A DNA stretch of 64,000 nt from Adineta steineri (GCA_905250115.1 CAJNOI010000106.1:270517-334516); one strand, 5' to 3'; positions 1-11,674 are shown, numbered from the stretch's first letter. Notes: a model not told the origin generated them from the sequence alone. A program made the numbers and translations.

Positions 1-1486
1 AGATCTTAATTATATTTATTTAATAGAATAGAATTTGTGTTATTTTGGATACGTATAAATAATCGTTCTTTATCTTACTTATGTATCGATAAAATGCGGG
101 ACTTCTTTTCTTTTTATCATAATTACAGTCAAGAGTGTATTCTGAATGTTTACAAAAAAGCCTGATTATATCTTGCACTAATAACTTTCTTCTGTCAACA
201 CTTATCATACGCAAAAGCAAAACAACTAAAAAACACGCTTCGATTCATTCAAAATATATCGTTTGTTTTTCTTTTATTTTTTCATTTTTATATGAACGAG
301 TGCCTCCTGTGAGAATCCGACAGGCATTATCTATTATAATAGATTAGATTTAAGGTAAGTGCTGTGAGACATATCGTAGACAGATTTTCTTATGTCATTT
401 TTAACTTAATCAATATGAATATAGAGAGAAGAAGTTTTCTAGCACAACGATATAACGTTGATCTCTAACCTTTATTTTTAGATATCCAATTTTTAAGTTA
501 TAGGGAAGCGGAAGAATTAAAACGATAGTTGTTTTCTACAACAGAAATAGTACAGTATTGGAACATAGAATTTGTTTCACTTATTCTAACGACACCAATA
601 GTCACACTTAAAAATGGATGCGAGAGATGAACTATCTTTATTCGTATAGCTCATGTATCAGCCAGTCGTTTTCCTTTTCATTCAAATCGATACAGTACAA
701 TATAATGGAGAGGTGCAAATAAACAACGCGTACTATTTCCTTTTGAGTAAATGCTACAACTTGCTTCCCTGACTAGGTGTTATGGATGTCAGAATTTATT
801 GTTCTTGAACTTTTCATTCTTGTTGATTCTTTGCAGAATTTCCAAATCTTACCGAGGTCGTCTTAATATCAGAAGATGAAAAATAAATGGTTGGAATACG
901 CCAGATAACACTGCCTCTCATCAGAACTTACTTGGTGACATTTTAGTTTGTTTTTCTTGTAAAGTTTGCAAAAACATTCATATTGTATTTATTCTAGCAT
1001 TAAAATGTCGCATTGATTATGAAAAAGTTATAACTATTCAAAATATTATCATGAAACTTTGTACGTCATTTTGATTTGAATTATTTAACAGAAAATCATA
1101 ATAAAAATGTTCATGAGAGCGATCATCCAAGAGGGCAAGCAGTGTAATAATATTATTTTTGAAAAGATGGTTGTTTTGTTCCTCAGAAAATTTGTTGGAT
1201 ACTTAAAACTTCTACCATAAAAAAAATAATAGTCATTCTTATTATAAACCGAAAATAATCTTATTCTTTCTCTGGATTCCGGTGATTTTGTTGTAAATCT
1301 TACTTCGAATGTCACTCACTATTTTCGATAGTATAAATACATAACAAAGAAACGCTGTAGACTATCAGAGTTTTTCCTATGCCTGAATGCAGTTGATTTT
1401 CTAGTTTATTCGCGTTTTGATGAGAAGACATCAGTTTAACTTTTTAGTTTTCTAAAATCTCGTTCTTTTTACTAGTTACAAGAAAT
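1..1486. other. AT-rich intergenic, no gene seen
   Basis: No open frame with coding character, RNA gene or clear repeat was found upstream of the 7TM receptor. Short open frames in this stretch are A/T-rich and low in complexity. Confidence 0.5.
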
Positions 1487-2410
1487 ATGTCATCAAATGA
1501 ATCGATTCCTGCCGATTCTACAGCATCAACATTGTCATTAAATCGAGTTAAATTTGGCGTTTTTCTGAGCTTACAAATTCCATCAGCGATTTGCTCAATA
1601 TATGTTTTTAGTCAATACATGAAACGGCCAAACTTTCGTCAGTCCATCCATAATCATGTTGTCATTGTACTTCTTTGTAGCAGCTTCATTTTTGTTACTG
1701 TTCCAGTATCTGCCAGCGAAGCATTCTTTTTTACAGCACATGTTCGACCTGAAAGTAATCTTTTCTGTGCTATATGGACATGGATTCATTATAGTATCAA
1801 TATTAGTAATCTCATTCTCATGGGTTTTGCTTGTGCAGAACGTCATTGGCTTGTTTTTCGTTTAAATGCAATGCGTACTCGTCGTAGTCGAATTCTTTAT
1901 CATTATATTCCCATTGTTTTATGCATGATCTATCCATGGATATTTTATTTTATATTTATTTTTCTATATCCATGTGAACCTGCATATGATTATAATCAAC
2001 TTCTTTGTTTAATACCATGCTATTTCTTTACCAATAGCATTGCCAATACAGATACATTTATGAATAATTGGATTCCAATTTTTGCAATTCCTATTCTTAG
2101 TGGAGCTCTTTTCATTCGTTTTATTTTACAAAAACAACGAATGCAAATTGAAGTATTTCGATGGAAACGAGATCGAAAAATGGTAATTCAGTTATTAAGT
2201 ATAACATCACTTTATATTTCAGGATGGGCACCATTGCAAGCTGCAACAATTTATGACAATATTGTTTTAGGTGGAGTAGCTCCTCCATTTGTTGTTGCTT
2301 ATTTTTATACATTTCCATATTTCGTTCATTTATTTTATCCATTTGTTGTTTTACTATCGAATCCAGAACTTCGAGGACGAATTCGAGATATAAGACCACA
2401 AGCAACTTAA
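1487..2410 (+). CDS. Rhodopsin-like orphan 7TM receptor
   Basis: Single-exon ORF of 307 residues with seven hydrophobic segments, beginning near residue 24 and ending near residue 293. The end of TM3 carries AERHWLVFR, in the place of the class A E/DRY motif. TM7 ends in YPFVVLLSNPELRGR, where NPELR stands for the NPxxY/helix-8 region. The N-terminus is short and Ser/Thr-rich with an NES sequon, and the C-terminal tail is very short. It should sit in the plasma membrane and signal through G proteins, but no ligand class can be assigned. Rotifers carry large families of such intronless receptors. The first ATG is taken as start; the frame is closed upstream. Confidence 0.8.
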   Translation: MSSNESIPADSTASTLSLNRVKFGVFLSLQIPSAICSIYVFSQYMKRPNFRQSIHNHVVIVLLCSSFIFVTVPVSASEAFFFTAHVRPESNLFCAIWTWIHYSINISNLILMGFACAERHWLVFRLNAMRTRRSRILYHYIPIVLCMIYPWIFYFIFIFLYPCEPAYDYNQLLCLIPCYFFTNSIANTDTFMNNWIPIFAIPILSGALFIRFILQKQRMQIEVFRWKRDRKMVIQLLSITSLYISGWAPLQAATIYDNIVLGGVAPPFVVAYFYTFPYFVHLFYPFVVLLSNPELRGRIRDIRPQAT

Positions 2411-3137
2411 CAATTTCAAAAAAAAATCATTAAAATTGACAAATAACCATCATCAGTGCAAATCAAATATCGGTTTATGTCACCTATTCAACTGATGCAT
2501 CGATGAACAATTCTAAGTATTCTTTTTTAAGTCAACCCTGCGTTTTTGTGTTCTGTTTTCATTACGCGTACATCTGCTTTGATTGTTTATCTATCTCTGT
2601 TCGTTTCAATATTGTCACTGTACTGTACGAAAAAAATAAATAAAAGACAAAGAAAAGCCTGACGTTTATTTTCTGTAATGAAATAATTTTGATTTCTTCT
2701 TCGATACGATTTAGTTACGCTAACTAGTGTGGGATGAAAAAAAGGAATTTGCATAACATTAAGGCATTGTATAGTTCTTTTAGAAAACCATGTTGTTGTA
2801 TATAGATCATTTTCAATTCATCAATAGTTATATACATGATTTTATGTATGATAAACGCTGGTATCCAACAACGTTTTGTTGAACTTTTCAAGACTCTTCG
2901 ACACAACATCTTCTCACTAAAATGACTCAGAAAACTGTGCACCACAAGGATAAGAATATTTATCGATCGAATGAGTAGATATTCAACAGAATTTTCTCTG
3001 TATTTCATATCTCACGTGATATTTTTATCATTTCTTGCATAAAGGATAGATGTGAGTACAAGTATTATATGCAGTTGCAGGTATATTCTCAACATAAAGA
3101 ACATAAATTAATGTTGTTAGGCTCTTTAATTGATTAA

Positions 3138-3184
3138 TTGAGGGTCCGGGTGTCTAGTTTCTCTTAACTCACACCCCACACCCC
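3138..3184. repeat. Degenerate telomere-like fold-back (copy 1)
   Basis: A G-rich arm (TTGAGGGTCCGGGTGT) is followed after about 17 bases by a C-rich arm (ACACCCCACACCCC). It has the same layout as the longer GGGTGTGGG fold-backs elsewhere in the window, but is shorter and diverged. Confidence 0.5.
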
Positions 3185-3665
3185 TTTTTGTTTCATGTTT
3201 CTTCTAATGTCGGAATGGAACATAATTAAAGTCTCAAATGACAACTAAAATATAAAAAACTTCATAATCTAGGTTTCCAATCTTCAATTCTTGTCTTCCC
3301 TTTATATCTATACACCAGAAGATATACAGTAATCTTGATTCTAGCGACATCTTCTTCTATTAAAACATAACATAAAAACAAAAAATAATCTTTTATTTCA
3401 TGTAATTTTGTAGTTTGATAAATAAAAAAATCTAAAACGTATTTAACTTATTCAAATGAATTGTCATATTTACAGTGGCTAATAAATCAAATTTAATTGG
3501 TTAATACTGACCAATGAAAATCTATACGACAAACGATCAAATAATAAACAACAAATACGTTATACGCCGTATTTTAATATAAATAAGCACGTGAATTACA
3601 AAACAAATAAAAATCAATCATCCTGTTTTAGATTTGTTTAGCTGACTATAAAATTTGAATTGAAA

Positions 3666-5914
3666 ATGGCTGGTCCTTTATTACGAATTCGTGTTTGTAT
3701 AAAACCAAATAAATTTCATCGTATGCAAATTGCTGCTCGATATCGTATTATTGATTTATTTAAACAAATAGCACATGATTTACATTTAACAGTTGATCAA
3801 TTAATACATATATCAATATATCGTAATGGACCAAATGGTTGTTCATTGCTTTATCCAATGGATAATAATTTTAATAGTGCACATTATGATGTATCAGTAA
3901 CACTTGATAAATATGGTTTATCAAGTAATGAAGAACTTTATATTGATTTAACTGAATTAATACTTTGTCAAGAACAAGATAATGATGATATGACAACAAA
4001 TAATAATCATACAACAAGTTCATTAGATAATTCAGATTGCTTTCATTCAACAGCATCATCTTTACATAATTCAAATGAATTATTACCACCATCATCATCA
4101 TTAATTCCAGCTAAGACAACCAATAATTTATCAACAAACAAATCTCTTATTGGACAACTTATACGTTTTTCTGTTCCGGCTGATAATAGTTGTCTTTTTT
4201 CATCAATTTATTTTGTTTTACATTCAGGAAAATTAGATTTAGCATCAAATAAATATTTACGTAATTTAGTTGCAACAAAAATAGAATCGGATCATATAAC
4301 TTATTCAGAAGCTATGCTAGGTCGAACAAATTCTGAATATTCAAAATGGATCCGAAGAGGTAAAAATTAAAATGTTTACTTTTATTTATTAATTTTCATA
4401 TATATATATATTTCTTTTCAAGATGATTCATGGGGTGGTGGAATTGAATTAGCTATATTAACACAAGAATATGAAATTGAAATTTGTGTTATTAATACCG
4501 AATGTGGTGGACGTATCGATTATTTTGGAGAAGATCGACACTTTCCTTATCGAGTTTTTCTATTATATAATAATTTACATTATGATCCTGGTAAGATTAT
4601 AATACTAAATGTCAAACTATACATATAGAATATATTGACTAAACTATGCTTGCATTAAAGAGAGATAATAGAATGTAATCAGATGTCTGGTTTTGTTAAG
4701 AACGTTAATCTATCGAAAAGCGATTTATGAACACGAAAACTTGTGAATAAACAGCTAACGTAAAAACTCTAAAATACAGTTTTCTACAAGGACAGAAATA
4801 TAAACAATTTTATAGGACAACCAAATATGAATAGAACTATAATTCTTTCAGGATATTTTACCGAAATTCTGTAGTATCTAAAGACAAACATCAGTAAGAG
4901 TTTTATCTAATTTATTAGTTACTATGTCATACAATAGAAAAAAGATTCATATATAGTGGAAATAACAGACATCTTTCTTATCAGAGTCCAAATGGATCCT
5001 AGGAAGTGAACCAAACTTTTTTTCAATGAGTAAATACTTTTCGTGAACCTCAGTCGACTCTATCGAAGTGCTTTGATAGTATAAACGGTGATTGAAAAAA
5101 CATTGGTTCACTTCCTAGGACCGTTAAAATGTTATCTTATCATCATCTCATCCTAAGTTACTATTCCAATTAATTTTCATTATATAATCACATAATTATG
5201 TAAAAAAAATTTTGTAATTCAAAGTACGTCAGATTTGATTTGGTATTATGGTCAGGGGTGCACAATCTTCAGTAAAAACGAAAAATTCCCCCCGAACGCA
5301 GAAAAATCAATCAAAAATTTTCCCTCAGTATTGAAGTAAAACAAATGTTTGTTTTAAATATTTTTATTGAAGAAATAAAAAGAGACAAGGGACTACAGTA
5401 TGTTTAAAATATAGTCTATCCTAACGAACACATCAGATCACTTACGTATAAAATAATATTTTCATCTAAAAAACTTTCCTTATTATTTCCGGATAGAAAA
5501 AACTTCCTCAAACGCGCGTTCGTGTAGAAGGCCATATTCTTTACCCCTGATTATGCTTATAAGTAATGTTAGAGTTAAAAATGAATTTTACTAGTATTAA
5601 ATCTTTACATAATAAGTTTATTTGAAAAATACTGTATAACATTAACATGTTTATATAAGATCCTCGAGCTTTTCATTCTATTAACAACATATCTTTATTG
5701 TTTAGTATATTTGGTAACATATGATGTTGTACAACAAAAAGAATTAATACAAACAAAATTTCACCGTAATGACGAAGCAATTCTTACATTAGCAAAAGAT
5801 CTTGTTGACCAATTTAATTCATCAACTTCTGATGATACACATCATTCAACATCTTATAAAAAGAATTCATCTGGAACTAGTAGTGAATCACATTTAATGC
5901 ATGTTAAAATTTGA
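3666..5914 (+). CDS. YOD1: YOD1/OTU1-like deubiquitinase, three exons
   Basis: Exons 3666-4359, 4423-4590 and 5706-5914 join in frame to 356 codons, close to the usual length of YOD1. Residues 1-100 form a ubiquitin-like UBX-type N-terminus. A Ser/Asn/Thr-rich linker follows, then an OTU domain from about residue 165. The catalytic Asp and Cys lie in PADNSCLF, and the catalytic His in LHYDP. YSEAMLGRTNSEYSKW and DDSWGGGIELAIL match the conserved OTU1 core. The family cleaves ubiquitin chains in p97/VCP-linked ER-associated degradation. The C-terminal C2H2 zinc finger of animal YOD1 is not seen: the frame stops after a Ser-rich tail, so the finger is lost or lies beyond an unrecognised splice or frameshift. 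Start is the ATG at 3666; an upstream in-frame TTG is not used. Intron 2 is 1115 bp and holds a fold-back repeat. Confidence 0.88.
4997..5120. repeat. Short fold-back element in YOD1 intron 2
   Basis: TCCTAGGAAGTGAACCAA at 4997-5014 is perfectly inverted at 5103-5120. The pairing continues imperfectly inward through T-rich and A-rich arms. The whole unit is about 124 bp with no ORF, which is MITE-like. No clear target duplication is visible. Confidence 0.7.
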
Positions 5915-7003
5915 GAATGTTTTCTTCGCATGCACAAATTGAGAACAGTGCCAACGTGAATTCTTATGCACAAAATTATCAACAACAAAAAACAAATAAT
6001 TATATATACATATATATTACTAGTGTGATCTTTGCTTCTCTCATTGTATGTTAATTTTCTTTTTCTTTCATTGCATCTTCTTAATATATAAATATATAGA
6101 AATTTATTTTTTGTCTTTTTCTTTTCACACCACCAACGTATGTAAATAAATTATATACATGTCAATTATTATATGAGAAAAAAAATAAATAAATACTCTT
6201 ATAACCTGTATTTCTCTTTTTTGTTTTTTACTAAAAAAAAAAAAGAAAAAAAAAAGAACAAAATCTAATTAGAAAAGAATGGTTGTCTTCAATTCAGATT
6301 TTTATTATTTATTTAAAAACGAACAAACAACAACAAGATAATAACGATGATGTAAGTCTATTATGCTTTTAACACTGCTCACATGTAATGTGTGCTAATG
6401 TCACTTTCCTACTGGTGATACTTGTTATGAATGATCCTTTTTAGCATGTTGTAAAATTACTGATTCTTGTGTAATTGTTTTTTTCTGATGATATTAGCAT
6501 GAATATTATTAAACATGTGATTGGATAAAATACATAACTTATTTCAAACGATTACGAACAGAGTATAAGATTTACCTTTCGTAAAAAAAATATCCCACAA
6601 GTGCAAAGCGCTGACTTTTAGTTTACTGTTGAATGGAGAAAAGTCTAATATTTATGTTGTAACGAAGTTCTTTTCGGAGAAGTGAAGCTATAATATTTAC
6701 TGATTGTATTCTTCACATATGTATTTCCCTTTCGTTCTGCTTTATTAGTTTTTTTCTTTACCACGTGACATATGCAGTTCCTTTTGTTCTGTTTGATTCA
6801 TTTTTTCTTTTACATGTCACATGTATTTTGATCTTTCCTTAATTTCTCTATATATCACGTGATCGTATGTATTACGTCTTTCGATATTTACCTCAATCGC
6901 TGTACCTCGACAATCCGATAAATACTTCCAGAAGGTGTGTCATCAGCTACCGTATATATAGTCTGTAATTTTTCGTAAATAAAACCTATTCACAGTCGAT
7001 ACT
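5915..7003. other. AT-rich intergenic
   Basis: Contains an A-rich run near 6229-6262 and TA-rich low-complexity sequence, including candidate polyadenylation motifs for the upstream gene. No gene was recognised. Confidence 0.4.
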
Positions 7004-7195
7004 ATGGCTGCATCAACATCATCATCCTTGGCGACAAGTCAAGCGAAAATGCACTCCAACGCAGAACTTCTGAAACTTAAGAACGATACACTATTGACAT
7101 TAGAACGTGATCAACAAAATACTGACATAATTATAGATGCAAATCTGAAGCGATATTCTGATAGAAATGAACAGCAAGTATCACTACTGAAAAAA
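7004..7195 (+). CDS. Small charged protein, first exon only (uncertain)
   Basis: An ATG opens about 60 residues of Ser/Ala-rich then charged helical sequence (NAELLKLKNDTLLTLERD ... ANLKRYSDRNEQQ), which could form a coiled coil. The frame stays open beyond into A/T-rich sequence, so a splice donor (GTATCA after CAGCAA, about 7195) is likely. A plausible second exon is at 7341-7419, between TTATAG and GTAATT, and encodes TGNLISSSAAVDRPVTFENV in one frame. The exon phases do not match cleanly with the donors I can see. The family is not recognised. Real gene, pseudogene and sequencing error all remain possible. Confidence 0.35.
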
Positions 7196-7968
7196 AATAT
7201 AATCAATAAACATTATAGTTTCACTTTTCCGAAAAGAATTTCGATACAACATATAGCCTCAGTATACCTCATTCAACTACTGCTTTTTTTCTTTCAAAAA
7301 TTTCATTAACACGAATAAAACTGAATTTCAATTATTATAGGACTGGAAATCTTATATCATCATCAGCAGCTGTTGATCGTCCAGTAACCTTTGAAAATGT
7401 GCCTGTACCTTCCAAAGGTAATTATATACAATCTTTTATTATTTTGAATATTTATTATTATCAAATTTGCATATTTCTAAGTTATGTCTCGGTTTTATCA
7501 TACTGACAAATTCTATATTTTTAGGCTAGTAAATTAAATTTAATGGTAGGTTACACTATCTTGCTCGTTATAGCTTTGTTCTTAAAGAATAATTTTTGAT
7601 TCTTTCAAAAAAATGAATAATTTCTTCTTCTTATCTTTGCGTTTTTAATCAATGATGAAAAAAACATTTATCATAATTAGTGACTTTTTTTTTTGATAGA
7701 ATCTTTTGCTTTATAAATAAAAAGAAACATCGTGTACTGATTTGCACTTTAGAATAATTAAATTCTAGTATAGTTTATAAATAAAAAAGAATAAACATTT
7801 CGAATAAAAAACAAGAATATTTATATTATTTGTAAAACTAAAGTGTATGTAAAAAGAAAAAGAAGAACGAAAAAAGAAAGAAAAAAAGAATGTTCGGGCA
7901 TTTTTCTTTTTCTAATCGGTACGATGAATCTCTTGTCAGTGAGTAGTAGTAGATAGTTTTATCACACA

Positions 7969-7977
7969 ATATATAAG
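7969..7977 (+). promoter_or_regulatory. Candidate TATA box for PFKFB
   Basis: AATATATAAG lies about 50 bases upstream of the PFKFB ATG at 8025. The spacing would leave a very short 5' leader. The assignment rests on position only. Confidence 0.35.
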
Positions 7978-8024
7978 AAGAAAGCATTTGCAACCCTTAT
8001 TTATTCTTTGAAAAAATATCAATT

Positions 8025-8495
8025 ATGTCGAAACGATCTGAAGAGAATAATAATGAAGGACGTATAACAGATATGAAAGAAAATACAGCAAAAATAGATA
8101 TAAATGCTTGGCGAAAACATCCTGCATTTACCAATGTTGATAATTCTTTAATACTTCAAAAAGGATCTGATCAGTGTGAGTAAATTAGTATTATTAGATG
8201 ACGATATAATTATAAATTTTTCTTATTGAAATATATTTTCACATTGGGTTTTTTTTCAGCATGCCGAGATCGACTTGTTCGAACACCAACTATTATTGTA
8301 TGTAAAACTTTTTTTTCTCTTTATTATTGAACTCATTTTCTTTTAAATATTAAAGGCAATGGCTGGATTACCAGCCCGAGGCAAAGTAAGATTTCTTTTT
8401 TTGTATATTAATCAATAACAATCAACTTGATTTTAAGACATATATTTCACGTAAATTGGCTCGTTACTTACATTGGATTGGAATTAAAACAAAAG
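8025..8495 (+). CDS. PFKFB: PFKFB 5' exons, truncated by assembly gap
   Basis: Four short exons (8025-8175, 8260-8297, 8356-8385, 8438-8495) join in phase across introns of 84, 58 and 52 bp. The product begins MSKRSEENN and continues SCRDRLVRTPTII, AMAGLPARGK, TYISRKLARYLHWIGIKTK. GLPARGKT is the Walker A loop of the 6-phosphofructo-2-kinase domain, and the flanking TYISxKLxRYLxWIG is diagnostic of the bifunctional 6-phosphofructo-2-kinase/fructose-2,6-bisphosphatase. The enzyme sets fructose-2,6-bisphosphate and so controls glycolysis in the cytosol. Only about 91 residues are present. Exon 4 ends in a normal GT donor and the next exon is absent before the N run at 8597. No continuation is visible after the gap, so the gap hides several exons or marks a misjoin. 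Confidence 0.85.
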
Positions 8496-8596
8496 GTATG
8501 CTTATAACATAAGATCAAAAGATTATACAGTAAATAAGATATGAAATGTTCGTAAAATCCTAAAGGTTATTGAGTATTAACATTCACTATATTATT

Positions 8597-8696
8597 NNNN
8601 NNNNNNNNNNNNNNNNNNNNNNNNNNNNNNNNNNNNNNNNNNNNNNNNNNNNNNNNNNNNNNNNNNNNNNNNNNNNNNNNNNNNNNNNNNNNNNNN
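8597..8696. other. Assembly gap, 100 N
   Basis: Exactly 100 undetermined bases, the usual placeholder length for a gap of unknown size. It interrupts the PFKFB gene. Confidence 0.98.
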
Positions 8697-9161
8697 TTTA
8701 AAAATATTTTATGATTGTTTTGTGCTCTTTCGTATTTTTATGAATATCGAATAATCAGAATAAACTGTATACCTTAGCTAAATTTATTATCTTTGGTTTT
8801 TGTAGTTCATACGAAACTTTGTTGCTTTTAATTAATGATTATTATATTCTAATCGATTCATTTTGATCTAAAAAACTAGTCAGATCTGGTAAGAATCGAT
8901 GGGAGTATATTCGATAAGACTATCGACGAATTTGATCATGAGTTAGTGTGGATCAGAGCCAAAGTTTAAATCTCCTACTTCTCACAATATATGTTATACG
9001 TAGACTAGTCTTCCTTGTTATTATGAAAAGTATAGAAGTCAAAATAGTTTCAAATTAAAACTAATTTTTGAACACTGTTTTGAAATTCTTTTCTATTCAC
9101 CTTTGTATGAAACATTTAGAAAAATAAACATGATGATAATTTTCTCGAAAAGTTATATATA

Positions 9162-9282
9162 GAAGTGGGTCACTTGATTTAATTCCACTTAATTTAGGTT
9201 TTTGACTTAACGCTTAATATTAAGTTTTCATCTTTAATGTAACAGCTTAATTGTAAAATAAGTCAAATGACTCACCCCTATT
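9162..9282. repeat. Short palindromic MITE-like repeat
   Basis: The left end (GTGGGTCACTTGATTTAA) is approximately inverted at the right end (AAGTCAAATGACTCACCC). The centre is rich in TTAA and CTTAAT-type repeats. The unit is about 120 bp with no ORF. Confidence 0.5.
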
Positions 9283-9816
9283 TAGAACAACTATTTAATT
9301 ATGAAAAAAAACTGAAAAATAGCTTTTGCTTATTTTATTTTCGCTTATTGAAGAAACTATTTTTTGCCAAGTGAGGAAACAATTGAATGCTACAAGATCG
9401 TATATAAATAGAATATTAATTATTTTCGAACATGACACAATGTAAAAACATAAAACACTTGCATGTCGCTAACCACCTTTTTTATATTCATATCTTATGT
9501 AGATTAATATTTCTATTGACTCTTGTCTTGTTTTTCCTTTTATGTTTTATATACAATATTGTCGACGCCTTTCTTCTCATTTTTTACTTAAGAAAGATTA
9601 ATATCAGAGTATCGGATTCATTTACAAAAAAGAAAGTATTTAAATACAATCAAGTGCATTTCTCACTTTCACACAAAACTACAAAGACGAGCACAACTAA
9701 ATTGAATATACAGATCAGAGTATTATTATAAACCAATTTTTCAAGCAATTCTAAGAAATATATGAATAATCTATGAAGAGGTAGAAAGTGTTTCTTGGAT
9801 TTCAGTCAATATACTA

Positions 9817-10041
9817 CAGTACTGGCCAAAATTATAAGAACAAGCACGTTTTTTTGTTGTTTATTTTATTTTCTAGTACTTTTTGTCTTCTTAAAATAGT
9901 GTATGTGTCTAGATATATGTATTTTGACATGCTCTATCCGAATCTGACGTCAGATTTCCTTCATTTCAATGTGAAGCTGAAGCAAGTCCATCTTTACTAA
10001 AAATCACGATTTTTGGCTGACCAAAATTATAAGAACAAAAA
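9817..10041 (+). mobile_element. One end of a Tc1/mariner-like element (IR/DR type)
   Basis: CAGTACTGGCCAAAATTATA follows a TA dinucleotide at 9817. A second directly repeated copy, GACCAAAATTATAAGAAC, lies about 200 bases inward (about 10018-10035). A terminal inverted repeat carrying two direct transposase-binding repeats is the IR/DR layout of several Tc1-like elements. No inverted partner or transposase ORF is seen in the window, so this is a solo or truncated end. Confidence 0.6.
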
Positions 10042-10237
10042 GAGTATTTTATATTTTTTGCATCAAAGATAGATAAATTGGCTCGAAAATGAGATAGATA
10101 GATAAAGAACTTCATTCTGAACAGTTTCATAAAAAAAATTCTAGAAATGATGTATGTTCGAATTTAAAACAATATTTCATTTTTCAAGCAAAAACACTAG
10201 AAAATGACTGGAAAATAGCAGTTCATCACGGGTCACG

Positions 10238-10357
10238 TACACTTTGTCGACACCCAATTTGCCGACACCCACTTTGCCGACGCCGCTTCGCCGACAGACT
10301 GTTTTGCCGACAGGTACACTCTGCCGACAATTTCTTTTTTTTGCCGACAAATTGTTT
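10238..10357. repeat. Array of degenerate TTTGCCGACA units
   Basis: At least seven copies of TTTGCCGACA / TTTGTCGACA / CTTCGCCGACA occur at irregular 12-28 base spacing. A related inverted motif (GGTGTCGATAAG) lies beyond the hAT insertion near 11521, so the array may be the terminal part of an older element into which the hAT copy inserted. The irregular spacing and lack of spacers rule out a CRISPR array. Confidence 0.6.
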
Positions 10358-10384
10358 GGCTGCCATAATTTGTTGGGTTTGGTT

Positions 10385-11503
10385 CAGTGCTGCCACCTTG
10401 TCTGCTTTTAGCAGACAAATTCTGCTTTTTGAAGATTTTTCTGCTTTTTGTCTGCCCTTTCTGCTTTTTTAAAAATTTTCTGCTTTTTTTAAATATTAGG
10501 TTACTCATACCTATAATCAATAATTGTCATCTGAATGATCATTTTTCGAAATCTAAAAACAAGTTTTACTAGTAATTACTCATATTACTATATTGTCCTA
10601 TATCTACTTAAATTGTCTGTCTCTTGTTCTATAATGGCTGGCTGTTTTTCTTAATATTGTATATTTAAGTTCAATAACTCTAATTATTTTTTTAATCCAT
10701 TATTTTTCTTTATTTTGTTTGATTAAGATTATAATTTAGTGTGCAGTTTCGGGGAAACTACGTTTCGTACCACTTCGTCATTCCGAATTTCTGTACCAGG
10801 TGCTCGTTAGGAACTCCGCGAAGATGAAAAATAGTTAAAAAAAACACATTATGGAGTTAGAGATGGCGATCGAAATTCAACTAAAAAAGCAATATCTTCA
10901 GAATAAAATACGCTCGATAGATTGTAACTAATACTGAAAATATTCAATAGTTATCCTTATTGATAAAAGAACGTACGAGAAATCATTATGTTCGTAACAA
11001 TCCCCTGTTAAACTCATTCATGAGCTGTGTGTCAACGTCAATTTATATCTTTAGACTAAATTCAAGCTTGATCGTTATGATCTATACGATTAAATCAGTC
11101 GCACTCTAGGCATTCTGTTTTTATTGAACATATAGATAATCCGTTAAACACCTATTACTTCTTCTTTTACGGTCTTCTATAGAAAAAAGTTTCCGAACAC
11201 TAGTCATAAAAGAAATTAAAAGTTTTTAAATATTCGTTACTTCCGAATACCTGTACGACGCCTTTAAAACCCGATTTCGTTTACGAATAGTCGGACATGT
11301 TGCCAGATGTTCTGGGAGGGTGGTATGAAACACAGTTTATCCGCAATTTTTAATTATTATGTTGAATGTAAGCTTTATAGTAGATTTACGTAAGAAACAT
11401 CTTTTCTGCTTTTTCTTCTGCTTTTTGATGGCGAAATGTCTGTCATTTTCTGCTTTTTATAAACTTTTTTCTGCTTTTTGGGCTTCAAAAGGTGGCAGCA
11501 CTG
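10385..11503. mobile_element. Non-autonomous hAT-like transposon
   Basis: Terminal inverted repeats CAGTGCTGCCACCTT (10385-10399) and AAGGTGGCAGCACTG (11489-11503) match perfectly over 15 bp and fit the hAT consensus start (CAG-G-TGCCA-like). The element is flanked by an 8-bp target duplication GTTTGGTT (10377-10384 and 11504-11511), the hAT target length. Subterminal regions carry many copies of TTCTGCTTTTT at both ends, as expected of transposase-binding repeats. The 1119-bp element has no transposase ORF, so it must be mobilised in trans. Confidence 0.9.
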
Positions 11504-11529
11504 GTTTGGTTGTATGCGTAGGTGTCGAT

Positions 11530-11674
11530 AAGCTAAGAACACCCGAGCCCGCAACCACACTCACCTCCCCCAAACCCACACCCGCATTCACCCATCTTGA
11601 GGGTGTGGGTGTGGGTGTGGATGTTATCTTTAAACAAGGGACACCTGCGCCCACACCCACACCCACACTCTCAA
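11530..11674. repeat. Telomere-like fold-back (copy 2)
   Basis: The core at 11594-11674 runs CTTGAGGGTGTGGGTGTGGG, a short unique centre (GGATGTTATCTTTAAAC) and a C-rich arm ending CTCTCAAG. A second C-rich stretch of CCCACA type precedes it at 11540-11592. The G arm is TGTGGG-type. The ABCG exon begins immediately after the right arm. Confidence 0.85.

Noticed and set aside
9432..10000. Two hydrophobic open frames (99 and 70 codons)
   Set aside because: A/T-rich translation with no family signal; the second overlaps the Tc1-like end.
10238..10357. CRISPR-like array of GCCGACA units
   Set aside because: Units are short, irregularly spaced and lack unique spacers of constant length; the genome is eukaryotic.
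11359..11670. N-terminal part of the frame that ends in the ABCG exon
   Set aside because: It is translated from the hAT end and the fold-back; only the last 46 codons look like protein.
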